Both the position numbers and the translations under genes were made by a program. From Nostoc sp. KVJ20 (GTDB taxonomy: Bacteria; Cyanobacteriota; Cyanobacteriia; Cyanobacteriales; Nostocaceae), in the NCBI RefSeq assembly GCF_001712795.1, contig NZ_KV757740.1, forward strand, positions 1 to 33,204: a stretch of DNA of 33,204 nucleotides. Direction: 5' to 3'. Shown here piece by piece: positions 7,491 through 14,816 of this stretch (positions are counted from its first letter, which is position 1; every line of letters starts with the position of its first letter). Below the pieces are notes generated by a model, which worked only from the letters and a program-made list of their open reading frames with translations, did not search any database and was not told where the DNA came from.

Positions 7491-7748
7491 TCACGAATTA
7501 ACTTTGCCTTTAATTAAACGGTGGAAAAGGCGGCAAGGCCACAAAAAAGCTCCACAAATACTTACTGAGGCGATGGCGGCCAGAACTCGCCAACTCGAAC
7601 TAGACCCAGTGTTAGACTCTGAAGGATGAGCTTGTGTGCTTTTAGCTAGTTCTGGCATTGAATGAGATAGCTGACTGGCTGTACTCACCCCTTCAATCGC
7701 TGCTCCAATGAGATAAGCTACTAGGGCAATTACTAGCCAGTGATTCAT
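7491..7748 (-). CDS. Small hypothetical membrane protein
   Basis: An 85-residue protein with an N-terminal hydrophobic segment (NHWLVIALVAYLIGAAIEGV, residues 2-21) and a Ser-rich middle. A second hydrophobic stretch (about 54-70, VLAAIASVSICGAFLWP) precedes a basic tail. I recognise no family. It is convergent with plsY and lies 63 bp downstream of the next minus-strand gene, with which it may be cotranscribed. A plus-strand frame covers the same DNA, but it overlaps the end of plsY and looks less protein-like, so I favour this strand. Evidence that it is expressed is weak. Confidence 0.5.
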   Translation of the reverse strand: MNHWLVIALVAYLIGAAIEGVSTASQLSHSMPELAKSTQAHPSESNTGSSSSWRVLAAIASVSICGAFLWPCRLFHRLIKGKVNS

Positions 7749-7811
7749 AATATTCCACTGTTTGAACTTTGAGCGTATGCTTGGCAGTGAGCAATCACTT
7801 GGTTTCTCGTA

Positions 7812-8051
7812 CTAATGATTGCCGCCTTGCCCTAAAGATAATCGACCTTCAGCCGTATCGCGAATTAGGGGCAGTTTAGATTTTATATAAGTATTGAGGG
7901 TGCTATCTGCTTGAGCATCAAGCACTTGTTTAGCTTTTAACTGATGGAGGAGCAATTGTACTAAAGCAGCATCGTCAAATTGGAGCAGAGTGCTAACCTG
8001 GGTAGACTCTATTACAGCCCAAAGCTGTTGCATCATTTTTGCAGTTACCAT
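7812..8051 (-). CDS. Small hypothetical soluble protein
   Basis: A 79-residue, mostly helical protein (MMQQLWAVIESTQVSTLLQF, then VQLLLHQLKAKQVLDAQADS) ending in a Gly-rich tail. It has no membrane segment. ATG 8049-8051 is backed by an AAGAGG ribosome site about ten bases upstream. It resembles short conserved cyanobacterial proteins of unknown role. The downstream minus-strand membrane protein at 7491-7748 may share its transcript. Confidence 0.6.
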   Translation of the reverse strand: MVTAKMMQQLWAVIESTQVSTLLQFDDAALVQLLLHQLKAKQVLDAQADSTLNTYIKSKLPLIRDTAEGRLSLGQGGNH

Positions 8052-8278
8052 GAGTCTGTAACCTCTTAAGCTTTTCTTTATATTTACACAAGTTTGAGAT
8101 TTGTGGTTAGTTTTTATCTGAAGATTTATAAAGATAGAAGCTGGAATGGCGTTTTTTAATTGATTGAACTAGGCACTGGGGATTAGGGATTGGGAAGATT
8201 TGAATGGGGATTCAGATCCCAACCAAATCTTAATACTTCTCTACGAGACGCTTTAAAATAATTTCTTCCCCAATCCCG

Positions 8279-8397
8279 GAGCGCAAGACTTCGGCGCTGC
8301 AAGTCGGAGAATTCTGAGCATGACCTGTTGAAATACAACAATCACTACTTCCTGGAAGAAGCCCTAATGCAGACATAGTTAGGCATTAGCGCTTTTT
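8279..8397 (+). mobile_element. Relic of the right end of an IS200/IS605-type (TnpB) element
   Basis: The frame at 8279-8317 reads ERKTSALQVGEF then TGA. I recognise this as resembling the last residues of cyanobacterial TnpB proteins. The following 70 bases (TCTGAGCATGACCTGTTGAA and on) resemble the 3' end that in such elements serves as the guide-RNA scaffold. A hairpin CTAATGC / GCATTAG (8364-8370 with 8383-8389) and five T residues (8393-8397) close it. No TnpB body lies upstream; 8160-8278 instead holds GGGGATT-type repeat DNA. I infer a solo right end or a non-autonomous derivative. This rests on recalled sequence and needs a comparison. Confidence 0.45.
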
Positions 8398-8467
8398 GTA
8401 GAGGGGAAACTTTAGTGGCTGCATTGAGTAATTTTGCCAGAAGTTTATAAGAAGAATTCAGAACTCA

Positions 8468-8501
8468 GGAGCGGAGCCGGAGACGTTTCCGTTAGCTCCG
8501 G
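8468..8501. repeat. GGAGCGGAGCCGG palindromic repeat
   Basis: GGAGCGGAGCCGG runs into a hairpin CCGGAG / CTCCGG (8477-8482 with 8496-8501). A related inverted copy follows the FG-GAP gene at 26350-26377. The flanking DNA to 8652 holds GAATTCAGAA-type repeats and a TATTCTG triplet at 8623-8643, and no gene. Confidence 0.55.
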
Positions 8502-8622
8502 TCAGAAAACAGGTATGAATTCTGTACGAGTGGGTGACGAATATTGGTTAAAAGCGAGTCGAATAGTGGGCGAAAAAATTAAAATATTCTCGCCTTAAAA
8601 CTCTATCTCTTTATGGGTAGAG

Positions 8623-8643
8623 TATTCTGTATTCTGTATTCTG
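8623..8643 (+). repeat. TATTCTG heptamer, three copies
   Basis: Three perfect TATTCTG units lie just beyond the stop codon of the last T4SS gene. They belong to the same class of heptamer repeats as elsewhere in the window. Confidence 0.85.
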
Positions 8644-8652
8644 ACTCCTGTT

Positions 8653-9228
8653 TTATTGTGAACCTCTTATACAAGAAGTTTCTTGACCAGAAGAATCAGG
8701 AAAAACTGCTAAAGTATGATACCCAGGGCTATCTGTTCCATATATCACTCGAAAAGTATACAACTTGTTTTTACCTTGCCCTTCGGTAATAACTGTTAAA
8801 AGTGTATTGCTAGTATTTGGAAGTCCTGGAATGTTGAGTTTCTTAATTCGTCTGAGTTGAATTACATTCGCTGCGGAGTTTTTACAATCTCCAGCACTAG
8901 TATTAGGTTTTGGGCCAAATTGCATACATACCGGCCCATCAAAATCCATAGTTACCTGTGATGGATCGTTTAACCAAACTTTTTTAATCACTTCTCCAGC
9001 TGTAATAAAGCTCAAGTTTGTTCCTTGCTGATACGAAACATCAATCGTCGGTATTACTCCCCCTAAGCCTTGTGCTTGGCAGGAAAATATGGAACGCAGA
9101 ACGGCGTTATTAGCCACAGCGCGACCTACCACTAAGAACATAGCAACCGAGAAAGTGAAGGAAGCTATCGGTAGGAAATAAGAAGAACGTTCTGGGGTAT
9201 TTCCTGACAATTTAGTATTCTTTTTCAT
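8653..9228 (-). CDS. VirB9/TraK-like T4SS outer-complex protein (putative)
   Basis: A 191-residue exported protein with a signal-anchor near residues 16-40 (SSYFLPIASFTFSVAMFLVV, then AVANN). The remainder is beta-rich: GTNLSFITAGEVIKKVWLND, IQLRRIKKLNIPGLPNTSNT, then a strand pattern ending in VIYGTDSPGYHTLAVFP. That order (periplasmic beta domain that puts residues into a lipid-rich or charged setting after 'GEVIxKVWLxDPS') resembles the N-terminal domain of VirB9/TraK proteins, which stack on VirB10 in the outer-membrane core. Four Cys residues could form disulphides. It is the last gene of the minus-strand T4SS run, 37 bp after the VirB10 gene. The C-terminal VirB7/VirB10-binding domain of classic VirB9 is not clear, so the call is tentative. 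Confidence 0.5.
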   Translation of the reverse strand: MKKNTKLSGNTPERSSYFLPIASFTFSVAMFLVVGRAVANNAVLRSIFSCQAQGLGGVIPTIDVSYQQGTNLSFITAGEVIKKVWLNDPSQVTMDFDGPVCMQFGPKPNTSAGDCKNSAANVIQLRRIKKLNIPGLPNTSNTLLTVITEGQGKNKLYTFRVIYGTDSPGYHTLAVFPDSSGQETSCIRGSQ

Positions 9229-9265
9229 GGTTGCAAATATCCAAAATTGGTATCAATTCTACCTG

Positions 9266-10873
9266 CTAAAACTGAGTTGGTTGATTAACGTATATTTCAA
9301 CATTTGTGCCAGCGGGTAAAAACCAAATATTAGTTTGTTGTGACATTTGGGCGATCGCTTGTTGATTACGTTGGGCAATTTGGGGTACTACAGAGTTCAA
9401 ACCACCTTCCACAATCCCGGCTGGAAGGTCGCGTCTGTTCTTAGTGACAGTAGTAAGAGTTGTGCTACTACTGGTGTTGCCGTCAACGGTAGTTTGTGAA
9501 GTAAGTGGTTGGAGTTCAGTATCACTACGATTTATTAACTCTGCGGCTTTGCCAATACCTCCCAACACGAATAACCCTATATCCATTGAGGCTATAGACG
9601 AACTTTGACCAGGAAATTTATTTGCAATTAAAGGTTTACCTTGGGAACCGCGAAGAATAATTGTATTGTTGGGTAAGCTTCGTTCTGTAACGTTGCCATC
9701 ATTTTGCGAGATAACTTTGACTACGTTCATCTGCAAAAGACCTTGTTCGGAGAGGGAACGAATTTCAGCGAGTAATTCGGTGTTTGCAGGTAGAGCGATC
9801 GCACCATCTGTAGATTTTAATGGTTCTTTCAATCGGATCACAAAGACATTTTTATCTTCACCTCCCTCACCACCACCGCCTGATCTAGTAGTTTCCCCAA
9901 ATATTGCTGTCGCCAACACACCTTTGGCACTACTCCCGATTGGTACAGACTTCTGTCCCTGCGGTTGCGCTTGACTGACTACAGGAGTTTCTGGTTGTGG
10001 GGTTTGCTCAGGATTGGGGTTTGGTGTCTGTTCTGTCTGTTCCTGGGGCTGCGTATTGTTTACAGGTTCAGGAGCCGCTGCTATATTACTGGGTTGATCG
10101 GTGGCATTTACTTGACCGTAGCTACCTAACTTTGCTAGTCTTGTCCACTCTTCAAGTGGGCTTGGTGGAGGTGGTGGAGTTATATTGACTACCGGTTGAG
10201 TGGTTGGCCTCACAACTGGTAGTTGGGCTGATCGCGAAGGTTGATAAGCAGGTACTCTAACGATGCGTTCAACTGGTGCTGGCTGAGGCACGTAAGCTGT
10301 TGGTGGGGGTGTTGGAATCACTGTCTGTCTACCTCTGGAAGAAACTGACGGTTCTTGTAAGGCTACTTTAGGTGTAGTTTTGGCAATTCTCAGCTGTTGT
10401 TGAGCAGCTTTTACCATCTGTGCTTGTTCAGTCAGGGCTAATTTCGTTTTGAGAGTATCTACTTCAGCTGCTAGCTGCTGAGATATAGATTCATCAGTGG
10501 GCTGCTCACGCACTGGTGGAGAAACAATATTTTTTGGCTTTTGACTACTGCTACCCATCAGTTGGGATAAAAACACACCACCCACCAAAACGATCGCTAA
10601 GGTAGCAGCCCCTACCAAGCCTAACTTTGCAAAGGGATTAGATGAGAGTGCTTGCTTAGTTAGAACTTCTTGTGGAAGAGATAGCGACTCTGGCGGCGTT
10701 GCAGAGTCTTCTGAACCTTGGGTATCGGTAGAAGAAGATTCTTCTTCAAAGCCGACCAACCTTGACATCCGTGATTCCCAATCTAAAGATTCTACTTCTG
10801 GTTGGCGATCGTCGGTGGTGAGAGTAAATCCATTTTGGGGAGGCGTTTCGGCAGGAATTGAGTATCGAGTCAT
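9266..10873 (-). CDS. VirB10/TraB/TrbI-like T4SS core protein
   Basis: The 535-residue protein has the VirB10 layout: a cytoplasmic N-terminus, one membrane helix (about residues 84-106, LGLVGAATLAIVLVGGVFLS), a short coiled coil, and a long Pro/Gln/Thr-rich periplasmic linker (about 160-315). A C-terminal beta-barrel-like domain follows, starting near KGVLATAIFGE and ending NIWFLPAGTNVEIYVNQ, the equivalent of the family's closing strand. VirB10 spans both membranes and senses energy from the ATPases. The best start is ATG 10871-10873, whose ATGA overlaps the TGA of the preceding gene (translational coupling). A TTG at 10903 would add ten residues inside that gene. No coding disruption is seen. 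Confidence 0.78.
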   Translation of the reverse strand: MTRYSIPAETPPQNGFTLTTDDRQPEVESLDWESRMSRLVGFEEESSSTDTQGSEDSATPPESLSLPQEVLTKQALSSNPFAKLGLVGAATLAIVLVGGVFLSQLMGSSSQKPKNIVSPPVREQPTDESISQQLAAEVDTLKTKLALTEQAQMVKAAQQQLRIAKTTPKVALQEPSVSSRGRQTVIPTPPPTAYVPQPAPVERIVRVPAYQPSRSAQLPVVRPTTQPVVNITPPPPPSPLEEWTRLAKLGSYGQVNATDQPSNIAAAPEPVNNTQPQEQTEQTPNPNPEQTPQPETPVVSQAQPQGQKSVPIGSSAKGVLATAIFGETTRSGGGGEGGEDKNVFVIRLKEPLKSTDGAIALPANTELLAEIRSLSEQGLLQMNVVKVISQNDGNVTERSLPNNTIILRGSQGKPLIANKFPGQSSSIASMDIGLFVLGGIGKAAELINRSDTELQPLTSQTTVDGNTSSSTTLTTVTKNRRDLPAGIVEGGLNSVVPQIAQRNQQAIAQMSQQTNIWFLPAGTNVEIYVNQPTQF

Positions 10874-11574
10874 GGTAGAGCTTGGTTGGGATTTCCAGAA
10901 CAATTTTTATCTTGGATTTCACAGACATTATAAATTTCTAGTCTGGCTTCACCAAGGCGATAAGCTGCGAAGTACGACGGTAGGGCTGCATTTGGTAGTG
11001 AAGTTGCTGGTTCATCTATGGCTCTAACTAAAATTTGTTTATTAAAGGAAACTGATTTTCCCAACTTATCATAACTGCTAAAAGTTAATTGATTGGCAAG
11101 CATCTCCACTTTCCATGTCCCATCACCTATTTTTGTTGGTTGGGAAATTTTTTGGATTACTAATACATTCTCTGCTCCTCTGTTAATATTTTCAAATTGG
11201 CTATCTGGATTTAAATTAGTAAGTTCTGATTTAAGTTTTTGTTTAAAATCATCAGCTACAAGTTGGGAAGTAATTTCCCAGACTTGAGTTGGCGGCTGTT
11301 GCTGTGACCAGGTGAGCATTAAGCTCATAGTTTCACCCACAAAACGGCGAATAGCCTCTGGTTGTCGTTCTAAATTTGGTTGGGGGTCTACGGTTATAGT
11401 GCGACCATCAACAAGTTGCACTAAACTTCGAGGTGTGAGTTGCTGACTTAACTGTTGTAACATAGACCAGTGAAATATTAGTAACACCAAGGTGAATAGA
11501 TGTAAACCAAGTGTTACTACTGCCAACAGTGGTAAGGGACTATTTTTCTTATTCTCTGGTTTAAGTAATTGCAT
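10870..11574 (-). CDS. VirB8/TraE-like T4SS protein, paralogue 2
   Basis: A 234-residue bitopic protein with a short basic N-terminus, one membrane helix (about 14-38, LPLLAVVTLGLHLFTLVLLI) and a periplasmic domain. The stretch LVQLVDGR near residue 51 and RQPEAIRRFVGETM near 70 recur in the next gene upstream, so the two are tandem paralogues. Size, topology and position ahead of VirB10 fit VirB8/TraE proteins, which scaffold the inner-membrane assembly. Later stretches WKVEMLANQLTF and ARLEIYNVCE are also matched by the paralogue (WRVGMVADLI, DKLEIYEIRN). It overlaps VirB10 by four bases (ATGA), so both should be made in step. Confidence 0.68.
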   Translation of the reverse strand: MQLLKPENKKNSPLPLLAVVTLGLHLFTLVLLIFHWSMLQQLSQQLTPRSLVQLVDGRTITVDPQPNLERQPEAIRRFVGETMSLMLTWSQQQPPTQVWEITSQLVADDFKQKLKSELTNLNPDSQFENINRGAENVLVIQKISQPTKIGDGTWKVEMLANQLTFSSYDKLGKSVSFNKQILVRAIDEPATSLPNAALPSYFAAYRLGEARLEIYNVCEIQDKNCSGNPNQALP

Positions 11575-11624
11575 TAATACTTGATTATATAAATTGAACT
11601 ATCTTCAAATTAAGTAGAAATCGA

Positions 11625-12449
11625 TTATCTGATAAAACTACCAGATGTTTGCCCAGTTCCGCATTGTTTGGATTTATCTTCGTTGAGGTTGTTGTAGTCG
11701 TCTAGCAAACATAAGTTACGAATTTCATAAATTTCTAATTTATCAGCACGTACACTATATATTGCTTTTTGCAAGTCTGTACCATTGTTGGCTTGGGGAT
11801 TACCAAAATAATCTGCTGCACGTACAAGTAAATCTTTGTTAAAAGGAGTTATGAGTTTTTCACCACCAACTCGGTTTCTTTGAATTAAGTCGGCTACCAT
11901 ACCTACTCGCCATTTACCTGGTGCGATTTCTTTTGGTGGATAAAGTCTCTTAATTACTAATTGTGATGTCATTGCTTGGCTGGGATTTTCAGAGAAAACT
12001 TCTGGTGGTGTCATTTCTGCAACTGTGCTTAAGAAACTTTTGCGAAAATCTTCTGAGAAGGCAAAACTAGCTACCCAACTGCTAGTACTAATCTTTTGAC
12101 TACCACCTTGAGGTGTACTAATCAGAATTCCTAAATCTGATTTGGGGTTTGCGACTTCTTCAATAGTTTGTGGTGGTAAGGTTCCAGACCAGCTAAACAT
12201 TGATATCATCGTTTTGCTGATGAATCGGCGAATTGTTTCTGGTTCTCTTGCTAAATCATCAATATTAGCTACTGGTTGACCGTCGATTAATTGTACAAAG
12301 TTGGGAGGTTTTCTTAAACTGAGTTGGCGAATATTTAGCCCTTGTAATATAAATAAAAATAAAACTAATATATGTAAACTAAAGGTTGCGATCGCAAAAA
12401 TTGTCAAAACACTTCCCGTTTTTTGTCTTTTTTCTAGTAAACGCACCAT
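11625..12449 (-). CDS. VirB8/TraE-like T4SS protein, paralogue 1
   Basis: The 274-residue protein has one membrane helix (about residues 17-36, IFAIATFSLHILVLFLFILQ) followed by FVQLIDGQPV and REPETIRRFISKTM, the same motifs as in the next gene. It is some 40 residues longer because of insertions in the periplasmic domain (about 105-130) and a polar C-terminal tail. Role by analogy: VirB8-type assembly factor. The ATG at 12447-12449 has a strong GGAGGA site. It lies 50 bp ahead of its paralogue and 191 bp after the VirB6-like gene, the gap holding GAATTCAGAA-type repeat DNA. Confidence 0.68.
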   Translation of the reverse strand: MVRLLEKRQKTGSVLTIFAIATFSLHILVLFLFILQGLNIRQLSLRKPPNFVQLIDGQPVANIDDLAREPETIRRFISKTMISMFSWSGTLPPQTIEEVANPKSDLGILISTPQGGSQKISTSSWVASFAFSEDFRKSFLSTVAEMTPPEVFSENPSQAMTSQLVIKRLYPPKEIAPGKWRVGMVADLIQRNRVGGEKLITPFNKDLLVRAADYFGNPQANNGTDLQKAIYSVRADKLEIYEIRNLCLLDDYNNLNEDKSKQCGTGQTSGSFIR

Positions 12450-12640
12450 TTCATCATCTCCTCCTGCGAAAAACTTCAGCTATTATATATGATGATTTCC
12501 ATATAGTCAGCAGTCAGGAAACGAGCCAAATTGAAGAAGAATTTAGAATTCAGAAGTCAGAATTCCGGAGTCAGAATCAAGACGCTATAATCCTTTTTTT
12601 GAGCGATGAATAACTCACTACAAAAATTATACCTAGCTAC

Positions 12641-13690
12641 TTATATTCTCTCCTTTACTAAAGAAGCCGTGTTGCTGATAGCACTGAAGACAGCAAAACC
12701 GCCAGCAGCAGCCACAATTAAAGATAAAATTGGTGCTAAAATTCCCAGAAAAATAATGAACCACATCAAATCTGGATCAACATTAGCATTTTGACCTGGC
12801 CCATTGACAATAACTGCGGCAGTCAGCACAGCAATAATATTGAATGAAATCTTGGCGATTCCAATAGATAAAAATCCAGTCAGCCATGCAAAAATTGGTT
12901 TACCAGCGACAGGGAGCAAAGAACCACCTACGGCCAGTGGGCCTAATGCTGCTATCAGCAACATAGTAGCTTCTATCAAATTCTGAAAGGCATATTGTAA
13001 GGAAACTAAAAAGTTTTTGATGCTCGTTTGGACTGTAGAACCTAACAAAGAGTTAAATGAGGTTTCTGATACAATTCCAGTGCCATATCTGATGTTATCT
13101 ACCTTAGTTTGGAGTCTAACTATCCAGTTTTTATTTCCATAAGTATCTCTATATTTCTGCCAGAGAATGTTGACTTTTTCGGCAGCCTTGACAAAGCATT
13201 GACTTTGTTGTTCGCCAGTTAGTGATTGACAAGGACGAAGCAAAGAACCAGCTACTTCTTCAGCAATACTCATATTCAGTGCTTGCTGGTACATTTGCTC
13301 TGCATCTGCTGTTACCAATACTTGCTGATTTACAGTGTTTAAAAAATTCCGCACTCCCAGCGTCAGATTAGAAAGTATACTTCCATTGCCTGAATTACTT
13401 AAGAGTACCACCACAATAAAAGGCCAAATTAAAGCTGATATGGGACGACTATATTCGTAGGATATTAAGTCTCTGAGGAATTGTATCATAAAAAATAACA
13501 GGGTTCCTACTGCGAAAAAAATACCCAGATTTGTCAGCGCTCCATACAAATTATTACTGGTGTTATTTTGTAATAAATCCAGCCATTGTTTATCCCAACC
13601 TTCGGCAACACTTTGGGAAGTTGCAGTACCATTATCGAGAATCTGGTCAATGCCTACTTGGGCAAAAATTAGTTGAATAGCAAGTTGCAT
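12641..13690 (-). CDS. VirB6/TrbL-like polytopic T4SS protein
   Basis: A 349-residue membrane protein. The N-terminal segment (to about 45) could be an uncleaved signal followed by a periplasmic stretch. Hydrophobic spans appear near 48-70 (LYGALTNLGIFFAVGTLLFF), 85-100 (ALIWPFIVVVLLSN), 235-260 (ATMLLIAALGPLAVGGSLLP), 270-295 and 305-335 (MWFIIFLGILAPILSLIVAA). A soluble loop with two Cys (PCQSLTGEQQSQCF) lies between. Several spans around a central periplasmic loop are typical of VirB6/TrbL, the inner-membrane channel component, and the gene sits between the secreted coiled-coil gene and the VirB8 pair, as in P-type operons. Sequence identity to known VirB6 cannot be judged by eye. Confidence 0.65.
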   Translation of the reverse strand: MQLAIQLIFAQVGIDQILDNGTATSQSVAEGWDKQWLDLLQNNTSNNLYGALTNLGIFFAVGTLLFFMIQFLRDLISYEYSRPISALIWPFIVVVLLSNSGNGSILSNLTLGVRNFLNTVNQQVLVTADAEQMYQQALNMSIAEEVAGSLLRPCQSLTGEQQSQCFVKAAEKVNILWQKYRDTYGNKNWIVRLQTKVDNIRYGTGIVSETSFNSLLGSTVQTSIKNFLVSLQYAFQNLIEATMLLIAALGPLAVGGSLLPVAGKPIFAWLTGFLSIGIAKISFNIIAVLTAAVIVNGPGQNANVDPDLMWFIIFLGILAPILSLIVAAAGGFAVFSAISNTASLVKERI

Positions 13691-13776
13691 TTTGAGTTAA
13701 TGGGCTGTTTTTTAGATTTCCTGTTGAAGGATTTTAAGCAATCTATGGAAAAATGAGAGTTTTTTATCCTCAAATT

Positions 13777-14607
13777 CTACTTGTTAACTTTTCTGCCAAA
13801 CAAATCTAGTTGAGAAGTTGCTCGTAAAAGTCGTGCGGCTTCTGTAGATGTTTCTACTCTCCGGGCGCGATTTGCCTCTTCTGTCTGTTGAGAAATGTTT
13901 GCTAAATTTAAATTAGAATATTGCAAAGACTGATTAGTTTGTAATGACTGAGCGAATGTTTCAGCGACAATTTTCGATTGTTCTTGTTGGATTTTAATGG
14001 TTTCTTGGTTAGTGGTTAGCAATGCTAATACCCCCTGACCTAACAAGTTGTCAGCAAGACTTATTACTTGTTTAACTGTTCTGTCAATCTGAGTACTTTC
14101 CAGTTGATTCTTAAAGCGATCAATCTGGTTGTCAACATCATTTGAACCAGCAATATCTTGCAGGCTTCTCTCTGTATTTTCTAACTTAGTTTTTGTCCGA
14201 ATTTGTCCATTTTCACCGAGAACACCTACCGCTACTCCACGGGTAATGACACGATTTAGTTCATTACTAACTAAATTTCCCCGCACTGCTGCATTATTCT
14301 CAAAGCGGTTTGATCTAGAGTCTGAATTAGAAGAGTATAGAATCAAATTATCACGAACATTTTTTCCCGCAGCGACAGGGTTGGGTATGTTCAATTCTCC
14401 TTTAGAATTACTCAGAGCATTTTGACTCTGGACTTCTACAGGCTTTAAATTTTCGCTCAGATTATATTGAAGATAGTTTTGCAAATCTGTGGAATATGAT
14501 TGAAAATCAGTCCAAACCTGACCTAATCCACCCGTCTGAATTTGTGCCATTCCTGGTAGTATTGCCAGGGATAGTAAGGTGAAAGTAAAAATGGTAGTTT
14601 TTTTCAT
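13777..14607 (-). CDS. Secreted coiled-coil protein, VirB5/TrbJ-like by position
   Basis: From ATG 14605-14607 the product (276 residues) starts with a clear signal peptide, MKKTTIFTFTLLSLAILPGM ending AQIQ. The rest is polar, rich in Gln, Asn and Ser, and helical, with long runs such as VKQVISLADNLLGQ and QTEEANRARRVETSTEAARL. An upstream ATG at 14652 would add 15 residues before the signal and is less likely. Periplasmic helical proteins between VirB4 and VirB6 are usually VirB5/TrbJ, the minor pilus-tip subunit, so I infer that role from position and shape; sequence similarity is not demonstrable by eye. It is separated from VirB4 by 209 bp containing inverted heptamer arrays. Confidence 0.55.
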   Translation of the reverse strand: MKKTTIFTFTLLSLAILPGMAQIQTGGLGQVWTDFQSYSTDLQNYLQYNLSENLKPVEVQSQNALSNSKGELNIPNPVAAGKNVRDNLILYSSNSDSRSNRFENNAAVRGNLVSNELNRVITRGVAVGVLGENGQIRTKTKLENTERSLQDIAGSNDVDNQIDRFKNQLESTQIDRTVKQVISLADNLLGQGVLALLTTNQETIKIQQEQSKIVAETFAQSLQTNQSLQYSNLNLANISQQTEEANRARRVETSTEAARLLRATSQLDLFGRKVNK

Positions 14608-14656
14608 ACATTTGTGCCTGAAAAAGGTAGACGACATGATGTAGGGAGTCACAGAA

Positions 14657-14782
14657 TTTTAGATTTTGGATTTTGGATTGTTTCTTTAGTCCAAGCAAGA
14701 CTGCTATGCCTCCTATAAAATCTAAATTCCTCAGCCTGTTTCTTGCAGTCAATCTAAAATCTAAAATTTAAAATCCAAAATT
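14657..14782. repeat. Inverted heptamer arrays (TTTTGGA-type) between two T4SS genes
   Basis: Three units of TTTTAGA/TTTTGGA at 14657-14677 face four units of TCTAAAA/TCCAAAA at 14753-14780, the reverse complement. The mRNA could form a long AT-rich stem with a 70-base loop between the VirB4 and VirB5-like genes. Either array would be an ordinary heptamer repeat; the opposed pair is less usual. Confidence 0.75.
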
Positions 14783-14816
14783 GTTGGACTCACTGTTAAC
14801 TACTTACACAACCAGA

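Noticed and set aside
7360..7629. Plus-strand 89-codon frame overlapping the end of plsY
   Set aside because: It overlaps plsY by over 70 bases in another frame, has no ribosome site, and the minus-strand frame at 7491-7748 looks more protein-like (two clean hydrophobic segments).
8279..8397. Housekeeping small RNA (6S or similar) with terminator
   Set aside because: The hairpin and T-run fit a terminator, but the upstream sequence fits a TnpB right end better and no 6S-like long duplex with central bubble is visible.
12301..12613. Plus-strand frames antisense to the first VirB8-like gene start
   Set aside because: Antisense to a supported gene and running into GAATTCAGAA-type repeats; no start signals.
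14507..14752. Minus-strand 81-codon frame overlapping the VirB5-like gene start
   Set aside because: Covers repeat DNA and overlaps the signal-peptide codons of a better-supported gene in another frame.
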